Below, in pieces: positions 7,433 through 12,522 of a stretch of DNA of 12,522 nt. The notes below the pieces were generated by a model that saw only the letters and a program-made list of their open reading frames with translations, did not search any database and had not been told where the DNA came from. The stretch's first letter is position 1. Every line of letters begins with the position of its first letter. Both the position numbers and the translations under genes were made by a program. The DNA lies in contig CANKNL010000065.1 in NCBI GenBank assembly GCA_947483345.1, positions 1 to 12,522 of the forward strand, given 5' to 3'. The DNA is from Chitinophagaceae bacterium (lineage in GTDB: Bacteria; Bacteroidota; Bacteroidia; Chitinophagales; Chitinophagaceae).

Positions 7433-7864
7433 TCAAGCATTAAAATCATTGGTTTTAGGCATGTGGTTTATGCCCAGTTTATAACTGTTGGGTGGAATGG
7501 CCAGTTTTCTGAGTTTGGTATCCATCCAGGCGCCGTCTATCGTAATTTCGGCAGCCAGTGTATCCCCATTTATCCATAACTCATGAACCATTGACCAGCG
7601 GCTGGCATCAGCGTTGCACCTACTCAGTTTTAAAAACACCCATAATTCATCTTCAAATTTTATTTCCCTTTTAAACAAACAGGTTTCCTTGAAAATGACC
7701 GGGGCTATATTTTTTTCAATCATCACTGCAGGCGTTATGCCATGCTGTGTTAAAAACATCATGCGGCAATACCCCCCAAAATCATAATATTTTGAATGCA
7801 ATACATGAAAATTAGGATCAAGGTCAGCCCAGCGTATTTCTATCTTTTTGGCGTATTCCTGCAT
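7433..7864 (-). CDS. Acyl-CoA thioesterase, 4HBT/hot-dog family
   Basis: 143 residues forming one hot-dog domain. The N-terminal motif EIRWADLDPNFHVLHSKYYD matches the 4-hydroxybenzoyl-CoA thioesterase signature RxxDxDxxxHVxxxxY; Asp16 aligns with the catalytic Asp of that family. Later segments FKREIKFEDELWVFLKL and AAEITIDGAWMDTKLRK fit the central strands. It should hydrolyse acyl-CoA thioesters in the cytoplasm, probably as an oligomer; chain-length preference is unknown. The gene sits 60 bp after the phosphorylase stop on the same strand. However, a terminator hairpin lies between them and no -7 box is visible in the remaining ~22 bp, so its expression may depend on read-through or on a promoter inside the upstream gene. 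Confidence 0.85.
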   Translation of the reverse strand: MQEYAKKIEIRWADLDPNFHVLHSKYYDFGGYCRMMFLTQHGITPAVMIEKNIAPVIFKETCLFKREIKFEDELWVFLKLSRCNADASRWSMVHELWINGDTLAAEITIDGAWMDTKLRKLAIPPNSYKLGINHMPKTNDFNA

Positions 7865-7885
7865 GATTTAAAAATTTTTTTTGTT

Positions 7886-7918
7886 AAAAAAACATCCCCG
7901 AAAATCAGGGATGTTTTT
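7886..7918 (-). terminator. Rho-independent terminator of the phosphorylase gene
   Basis: Stem AAAAACATCCC (minus strand 7918-7908) with GGGATGTTTTT (7898-7888), 9-nt loop, then T-run continuing to 7886. It begins 5 bp after the TAG stop at 7924 and ends only 22 bp before the thioesterase ATG. Confidence 0.8.
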
Positions 7919-7923
7919 AAAAA

Positions 7924-9576
7924 CTATTTATAAAGTATCTCGTAATATTCCTTTGCCATTCGGTTACTGTCAAACTGCCAACGCACATCCCGCATACCGT
8001 TTTTTGTTATCTCGCGCCACACTTCAGGATTATCATAATACAAAGGCAATACCTGATTTTCTAATATCTCATACAACTTATTTAAATCATACTCATCCTG
8101 CTCATGTACACTTATATTTTCATAATCAATAGGCGGTACCACAAAGCCGTTATTTCCATGATTTATAAATTCACAGATCCAACCGTCATGTGTACTGCAA
8201 TTTACAGCCCCATTCATAGCTGCAGTCATTCCACTGGTACCGCTGGCTTCGCGTGGTACTCTTGGATTATTTAACCAAAGATCTGATGCCTGTTTTAATC
8301 TTTTACTTAAGCCCAGTTCATAGCCAACACAAACAGCTACATTATCGTATTTCTTGCTCAGATGTACCAGCATATTAAAATCGCTTATAGCCGGATAATC
8401 AACAGGGTATGGCTTTCCGGCCCAAATTATCTGTACAGGGTATTTGGGATTATTTAATAAGGCTTCAAATCTTTCTTCGTCACGTGTTAGTAGCTCTGCT
8501 CTTTTATATCCTGCAAAACGGCGAGCCCAAACAATAGTGAATACCGCCGGATCTAAAAGTTTACCAGTTTGATCGGCAACGACATCAAAGGCCCGTTTTT
8601 TTAAAAAATTTTTTCGGTCAATAAATCCCACTTCATTTTGTGCATCCATAAAGCCATATAATTGTTTATCTGCCCAGTAATGCCAGTTTTGGGCATTGGT
8701 AATGGCTTTGATTTCGCAGATATCCTCATATTTTTTCCATAGTTCACGGCTCACTTCACCGTGTAATTGACTGACGCCATTTGCCAGTTTGGCAAACCGT
8801 AATGCTGCCAGAGAATGATTAAACAGATCCCCTTCCATACCGGTTAGTTGTCTCACTTCTTCCAATTTCATACCGCAGAAATAACCCATTTTTTCACATA
8901 GATAAATATCATGTTTTTCGTTTCCGGCTTCTTCGGGTGTATGTGTGGTAAAGACAAGACGTTTTTTTACCTCGCTACTTTTCCCATATTTTTTCAGCAG
9001 ATAAAAAGCGGCACTAACCGCATGTGCTTCATTTAAATGATACAATTCAGGATTAAAATTTAATTCATCCATTAATTTTGCGCCGCCAACACCCAATAAA
9101 ATAAACTGAGCCACTTTTGTAGCCACGTTAGCGTCATATAACCGGTGGGTAATGGTTTGAGAAACATAATCATTTTCCGGGAGATCGGTACTCAGTAAAA
9201 ATAAAGGGGCCGATTTAAAAGTTTCGGGATTCAGGTACAGTACTTTTACCCAAACCGGGTGTTCGTGAATATCAATTTGAAATTTGATACCGGTATCTTC
9301 CAGAAAATTATAAATTTTTTCATTCCACTGTACCTGCAGGGTTTGATCTTGGTTTCTGGCCTGGTCATAATAGCCATATTTCCATAAAATGCCAATCCCT
9401 ACTAAATTCTGACGTAATTCATAGGCACTGCGCATATGAGAACCGCTTAAAAATCCCAAACCGCCGCTGTAAATTTTTAATGGCTGACTAACTGCAAATT
9501 CCATAGAGAAATAGGCAATGCGTTTACGATATTGGTCGTCGATAGTATAAGGTACCTTAAAAGAAGAAAAATTCAT
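7924..9576 (-). CDS. glgP: Short alpha-glucan phosphorylase homologue (GT35), PLP lysine replaced
   Basis: 550 residues, the size of the short alpha-glucan phosphorylases that lack the long N-terminal extension of classic GlgP. The family frame is clear: YFSMEFAVS and YSGGLGFLSGSHMRS (22-50), GYYDQ (68-72), HLNEAHAV with probable active-site His185, THTPEEAG (211-218), and the phosphate-site block WARRFAGYKRAE, in which Arg352, Arg353 and Lys358 align with rabbit Lys568, Arg569 and Lys574. In the PLP block EASGTSGMTAAMNGAV (443-458) the position of the cofactor Schiff-base lysine (rabbit Lys680) is Thr451, codon ACT at 8226-8224. Canonical phosphorolysis of glycogen or maltodextrin is therefore uncertain; a PLP-independent transferase or regulatory role is possible. 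The GLG loop also reads GSH where GDH is usual. No other glycogen genes adjoin it. The gene symbol reflects homology only. Confidence 0.85.
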   Translation of the reverse strand: MNFSSFKVPYTIDDQYRKRIAYFSMEFAVSQPLKIYSGGLGFLSGSHMRSAYELRQNLVGIGILWKYGYYDQARNQDQTLQVQWNEKIYNFLEDTGIKFQIDIHEHPVWVKVLYLNPETFKSAPLFLLSTDLPENDYVSQTITHRLYDANVATKVAQFILLGVGGAKLMDELNFNPELYHLNEAHAVSAAFYLLKKYGKSSEVKKRLVFTTHTPEEAGNEKHDIYLCEKMGYFCGMKLEEVRQLTGMEGDLFNHSLAALRFAKLANGVSQLHGEVSRELWKKYEDICEIKAITNAQNWHYWADKQLYGFMDAQNEVGFIDRKNFLKKRAFDVVADQTGKLLDPAVFTIVWARRFAGYKRAELLTRDEERFEALLNNPKYPVQIIWAGKPYPVDYPAISDFNMLVHLSKKYDNVAVCVGYELGLSKRLKQASDLWLNNPRVPREASGTSGMTAAMNGAVNCSTHDGWICEFINHGNNGFVVPPIDYENISVHEQDEYDLNKLYEILENQVLPLYYDNPEVWREITKNGMRDVRWQFDSNRMAKEYYEILYK

Positions 9577-9600
9577 AATGGGTTAAATTGTTTTGAGTCG

Positions 9601-9608
9601 CAATATTA
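9601..9608 (-). promoter_or_regulatory. Probable promoter for the phosphorylase gene
   Basis: Minus-strand TAATATTG matches TAnnTTTG at five of six fixed bases, with a TTG 18 bp upstream as a -33 element. It lies 25 bp before the ATG, between ridA and the phosphorylase gene. Confidence 0.4.
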
Positions 9609-9646
9609 CCGAAAATTCAGACAAATCAATATGTCAATAATACACA

Positions 9647-10033
9647 TTATTCATTTTCCAGTATCGCCGTCACTTCAATCTCTATCAATAAATCATCATG
9701 TATCAGTTTTGATACCGCAACCAGGGTAGAAACAGGTTTGATATTTTTAAAAAATTCGCCATGTGCTTTTCCGGCTTCTTCCCATCTGGACATATCAGTA
9801 ATGAACATTCTTGTTCGTACCACATCGGCTAAAGTGGCTCCGGCTTCATGCAGCGCTTTTTCAATTTTCTTAAAGATGAAAACCGTTTGTGCATACATAT
9901 TGCCTTTACCTATCAATTTATCAGCATCAAAAGCCGTAGTACCAGCTACTTCAATGATATTACCAACACGTATAGCACGGGAGTAACCTACAACATCTTC
10001 CCAAGGCGAGCCTGAGCTTATTTTTTTTCGCAT
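9647..10033 (-). CDS. RidA family protein (YjgF/YER057c/UK114), Arg-lacking subgroup
   Basis: 128 residues from the ATG at 10033, a single trimer-forming RidA domain: SGSPWEDVVGYSRAIRVGN, VAGTTA, MYAQTVFIFKKIEKAL, GATLADVVRTRMFITD and the C-terminal LIEIEVTAI. RidA proper hydrolyses reactive enamine/imine intermediates using an Arg (Arg105 in E. coli) in a PARS motif. Here the aligned segment is PVSTLVAVSKL, with Ser102 in its place, while the late Glu120 is kept. This places it with the Rid subfamilies that lack the catalytic Arg, so 2-iminopropionate deaminase activity should not be assumed. A TTG at 10060 would add nine residues, but it lies at the predicted transcript start, so the ATG is preferred. 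It is divergent from mntR and lies 70 bp upstream of the phosphorylase gene, which seems to have its own promoter. Confidence 0.87.
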   Translation of the reverse strand: MRKKISSGSPWEDVVGYSRAIRVGNIIEVAGTTAFDADKLIGKGNMYAQTVFIFKKIEKALHEAGATLADVVRTRMFITDMSRWEEAGKAHGEFFKNIKPVSTLVAVSKLIHDDLLIEIEVTAILENE

Positions 10034-10067
10034 CAATATCGTTTTAAGCACAATGTACAATTAGCTG

Positions 10068-10075
10068 CAAATTTA
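10068..10075 (-). promoter_or_regulatory. Promoter -7 box for the RidA gene
   Basis: Minus-strand TAAATTTG is an exact TAnnTTTG match with a TTG at 10097-10099 about 21 bp upstream. Predicted start near 10062 gives a ~28-nt leader to the ATG at 10033. Confidence 0.7.
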
Positions 10076-10111
10076 TCGGCCCAATTAAAATTTCGGCAAT
10101 TAAAATAATAT

Positions 10112-10138
10112 TTTTAGATTTGTCTAAAATATATTTTA
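10112..10138 (+). promoter_or_regulatory. mntR promoter with overlapping operator palindromes
   Basis: The exact -7 box TAGATTTG (10115-10122) is embedded in the inverted repeat TTTTAGA-TTTG-TCTAAAA (10112-10129). This layout and the TTTAG/CTAAA half-sites resemble MntR/SirR/DtxR-type operators. The right arm runs into a perfect 14-bp palindrome TAAAATATATTTTA (10125-10138) across the predicted transcript start, 7 bp before the ATG. Binding at either site would block initiation, so metal-dependent autorepression of mntR and the transporter is inferred. Confidence 0.65.
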
Positions 10139-10144
10139 CCCAAT

Positions 10145-10816
10145 ATGCATTTTACCATCAGTGAAGAAAATTATATCAAGGGGATTTTTCACTTACAACA
10201 GGAAACGGGTTTGGTTAATACCAATTCATTGGCTGCAGAAATGCATACCCGGGCTGCTTCAGTTACCGATATGCTGAAAAAATTAAAAGCCAAAAAACTG
10301 TTGCAATATGAAAAGTATAAAGGGTTTAAATTAAATGAAGCAGGCCTAAAAGCAGCTTTAGTCGTTGTGCGTAAACATCGGTTATGGGAATTTTTTTTAG
10401 TTGATAAATTAAAATTCGACTGGGACAGTGTTCATGCTATTGCAGAAGAACTGGAACATATCAGCAGTGAAGAATTGGTAAACAGGCTTGCTCAGTTTTT
10501 GGGCGATCCCGCTTTTGATCCCCATGGCGACCCCATACCGGACAAACATGGGTCCATTCCGGTCATCTATCAAAAAATACTCAGTACGGTCCCATTAAAA
10601 AAATCGGTTACCGTTAGTGCTGTCAGCAACCAATCAACACAAATGCTGGAAATGCTCAAACATTATCACATTGCACTTGGTACTCAACTAATGATACTCA
10701 AAAAATTTGAATTTGATGGCTCGCTTGAAATAAAAGTCTTAAAACAAAACGCCTGTATCATTAGTGAACAGGTTGCTAAAAATATTTTTGTACATGATAT
10801 GGGGAAAACAAAATAA
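10145..10816 (+). CDS. mntR: Metal-dependent transcriptional regulator, DtxR/MntR family
   Basis: 223 residues in the three-part DtxR layout: winged helix-turn-helix (~1-65, SLAAEMHTRAASVTDMLKKL as the recognition helix region), metal-binding dimerisation domain (~70-140) and a C-terminal FeoA/SH3-like domain (~150-216). Metal ligands align well: His78 and Glu82 (RKHRLWE), His97, and Glu101, Glu104, His105 in AEELEH. Glu101 occupies the position of DtxR Cys102, as in MntR, which favours manganese over iron. However, the N-terminal ligand (DtxR Met10 / MntR Asp8) aligns with Asn9, so metal choice is not certain. A 122-133 segment DPAFDPHGDPIP matches the DtxR SPFGNPIP turn. The gene is preceded by a self-overlapping operator, and its last 23 bp contain the start of the NRAMP gene, so it most likely represses its own operon when Mn or Fe is plentiful. 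Confidence 0.9.
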   Translation: MHFTISEENYIKGIFHLQQETGLVNTNSLAAEMHTRAASVTDMLKKLKAKKLLQYEKYKGFKLNEAGLKAALVVVRKHRLWEFFLVDKLKFDWDSVHAIAEELEHISSEELVNRLAQFLGDPAFDPHGDPIPDKHGSIPVIYQKILSTVPLKKSVTVSAVSNQSTQMLEMLKHYHIALGTQLMILKKFEFDGSLEIKVLKQNACIISEQVAKNIFVHDMGKTK

Positions 10817-12522
10817 TAATGCGTCATTAAGTGAAGTACATGAAACGGTTGATACCACTGCAAAAAAAGCGGGGTGGAGCCGTATATTTTCCTTTTTAGG
10901 ACCGGCCTATCTGATCAGTGTAGGCTATATGGACCCCGGCAACTGGGCTACAGACCTGGCGGGTGGAAGTAAATTCGGCTACAGCCTCATCTGGATATTA
11001 TTGATGAGTAACCTGATGGCCTTATTATTACAGGGACTATCGGCCAGATTAGGTATAGTAAGAGGCCGGGATCTGGCACAGGCCAACAGGGAAACTTATC
11101 CCAAACTAATTAATTTTATTTTATATTTATTGGCAGAAATTGCCATTGCTGCCTGCGATCTTGCAGAAGTATTGGGTATGGCTATTGGCATACAATTATT
11201 AACAGGTTTGCCCTTAATTTGGGGCGTTTCAATAACGGTGCTCGATACCTTTCTTTTGCTTTTTTTACAACGCCTGGGTATTCGAAAAATGGAAGCCTTC
11301 ATCATCACCCTTGTTGCTGTAATTGGTATCTCCTTTTTAGTTGAAATTATTTTAGCCCGTCCGAATATGGGTGAATTGGTTACCGGATTTATTCCATCGG
11401 TACTTAATGACGAAGCCTTGTATATCGCCATAGGTATTATAGGTGCTACGGTAATGCCACATAATCTTTACCTGCACTCGGCACTTGTTCAAACCCGAAA
11501 AATTGACCGTACTGATGCGGGCATCAAACAGGCGTTAAAATTTAACCGCATTGACACCACCATCGCTTTAAACCTCGCCTTTTTTGTAAATACAGCCATT
11601 TTGGTGGTCGCTGCTACTGTGTTTTATAAAACCGGTAATACGCATGTGGCAGAAATTAAAGAAGCACACCGCTTATTACCTGCCTTTTTAGGTAATCTGG
11701 CCCCTGTTTTATTTGCCATTGCATTAATTGCAGCCGGACAAAGCAGCACCATCACCGGCACATTGGCTGGTCAAATAATTATGGAAGGCTATTTAAGTTT
11801 ACGCATCAACCCACTTCTAAGAAGATTATTAACAAGACTTGTTGCTATTATTCCTGCTTTAATAGTTATTTTTATTTATGGCGAAGACCATGTTGATGCC
11901 CTGCTGATATTAAGCCAGGTTATTTTGAGTTTACAACTTGGCTTTGCCATTATACCACTCATTCATTTTGTAAGTGATAAAAAAACAATGGGTAAATTTG
12001 CCATAAATCCTTTTACAAAAATTGCTGCCTGGCTAATTGCATCTGTGCTTGTATTTTTAAACTTAAAAATGTTGGCAAACGAAATGAGCACCCTCTTCAT
12101 ACATGGTGCTTTTTGGCAAAAGGCCCTACTGAGTTTAGGTGCTTTAATCTGTATAGCACTCTTAGTTTACATCATCATCTATCCATTTATTACAAAATCA
12201 AAAACTACGGGCACCATTACCATACACCCCGAAATTAATAGACTTAAAAACCTGGTCATACCCAGTTTTAATAACATAGCCATAGCCTTAGATTTTAGTG
12301 AGAACGATGAAAAATTATTGGCCTACGCACTGGGACAGGGTAAAGAAAATGCCCGGTTTCTTTTAATTCACATTGTTGAAAGTGCCTCTGCCAAGGTTTT
12401 TGGGGATGAGAGTGATGATTACGAATCGCGAAAAGACAAGGAACACCTGGATAATTATATTTTGCAATTAAAAGCACAGGGAGTTACAGCTACCGGTTTT
12501 CTTGGCTATAAAAACAGGGCAA
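10794..12522 (+). CDS. NRAMP divalent metal (Mn/Fe) transporter with C-terminal Usp domain, 3' partial
   Basis: The frame is open from ATG 10794 to the window edge, 576 visible residues with no stop. It overlaps mntR by 23 bp, which implies translational coupling. Residues ~30-480 are the NRAMP transporter: TM1 carries the metal motif DPGN (Asp47, Asn50) within GYMDPGNWATDL, and TM6 carries MPHN (Met221, His223) in GATVMPHNLYLHSA. These are the Asp, Asn and Met ligands of Mn/Fe-selective family members; GQSSTITGTLAGQ is the conserved later helix. It should import Mn2+ or Fe2+ with protons across the inner membrane. From residue ~493 (NNIAIALDFSEND, then FLLIHIVESA) a universal-stress-protein domain begins in the cytoplasmic tail and is cut by the window after ~80 residues. 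The full protein is expected near 620-640 residues. ATG 10794 is the only Met before TM1. Confidence 0.92.
   Translation, partial: MIWGKQNNNASLSEVHETVDTTAKKAGWSRIFSFLGPAYLISVGYMDPGNWATDLAGGSKFGYSLIWILLMSNLMALLLQGLSARLGIVRGRDLAQANRETYPKLINFILYLLAEIAIAACDLAEVLGMAIGIQLLTGLPLIWGVSITVLDTFLLLFLQRLGIRKMEAFIITLVAVIGISFLVEIILARPNMGELVTGFIPSVLNDEALYIAIGIIGATVMPHNLYLHSALVQTRKIDRTDAGIKQALKFNRIDTTIALNLAFFVNTAILVVAATVFYKTGNTHVAEIKEAHRLLPAFLGNLAPVLFAIALIAAGQSSTITGTLAGQIIMEGYLSLRINPLLRRLLTRLVAIIPALIVIFIYGEDHVDALLILSQVILSLQLGFAIIPLIHFVSDKKTMGKFAINPFTKIAAWLIASVLVFLNLKMLANEMSTLFIHGAFWQKALLSLGALICIALLVYIIIYPFITKSKTTGTITIHPEINRLKNLVIPSFNNIAIALDFSENDEKLLAYALGQGKENARFLLIHIVESASAKVFGDESDDYESRKDKEHLDNYILQLKAQGVTATGFLGYKNRA

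Noticed and set aside
10034..10060. N-terminal extension of the RidA protein from TTG 10060
   Set aside because: It begins at the predicted transcript start, adds residues not expected for RidA proteins, and a good ATG follows at 10033.
11096..11431. 111-residue open frame on the minus strand
   Set aside because: It lies fully inside the NRAMP coding frame, which shows the family motifs on the plus strand; the antisense frame has low-complexity Lys/Ile/Ser content and no promoter.
12295..12477. 60-residue minus-strand open frame near the right edge
   Set aside because: It is a shadow of the Usp domain coding region of the NRAMP gene; no family match or initiation signal.

Overview
The window looks like chromosomal DNA from a Bacteroidota bacterium, most likely Chitinophagaceae or a close relative. 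Three things point there. The DNA is AT-rich. Most genes are preceded by the Bacteroidota -7 promoter element TAnnTTTG (seven sites noted, six of them exact), with no clear Shine-Dalgarno sequences. The gene families and signal peptides (mature proteins starting with Gln after S|Q) are also typical. I see no tRNA, rRNA, CRISPR array, insertion sequence or phage gene, and no gene-free stretch over 300 bases.

Layout. (1) 1-1380, +: the C-terminal part of a secreted-type M28 zinc peptidase, cut by the left edge, ending at a strong two-way terminator. (2) 1469-2931, -: a 91-residue protein of unknown function with its own promoter, and a stand-alone KAS III (FabH-like) condensing enzyme. (3) 3073-6027, +: a secreted DUF5077/DUF3472/FKBP fusion, a cold-shock protein with its own promoter and terminator, and a secreted DUF6263-like protein. 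(4) 6018-9576, -: an MFS transporter that overlaps the preceding + gene tail to tail by 10 bp, a hot-dog thioesterase, and a short GT35 alpha-glucan phosphorylase homologue. (5) 9647-10033, -: a RidA-family protein, divergent from (6) 10145 to the right edge, +: an MntR/DtxR-type metal regulator translationally overlapped by an NRAMP Mn/Fe transporter with a C-terminal universal-stress domain, cut by the right edge.

The clearest functional unit is the metal homeostasis pair at the right. A palindrome, TTTTAGA-N4-TCTAAAA, sits exactly over the -7 box of mntR, and the transporter start lies inside the end of mntR. This suggests a self-repressed Mn/Fe-responsive operon. The other genes look like independently transcribed housekeeping or accessory genes.

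No single wholly new system stands out. The most interesting items are the phosphorylase homologue whose PLP-binding lysine is Thr, the secreted FKBP fusion, the layered palindromes at the mntR promoter, and terminators in unusual places (inside the MFS coding end, and between the phosphorylase and thioesterase genes). Four start codons were placed by hand. At 3073, 7238 and 10033 an ATG is preferred over an upstream TTG that overlaps or abuts the promoter. At 10794 the transporter start overlaps mntR.
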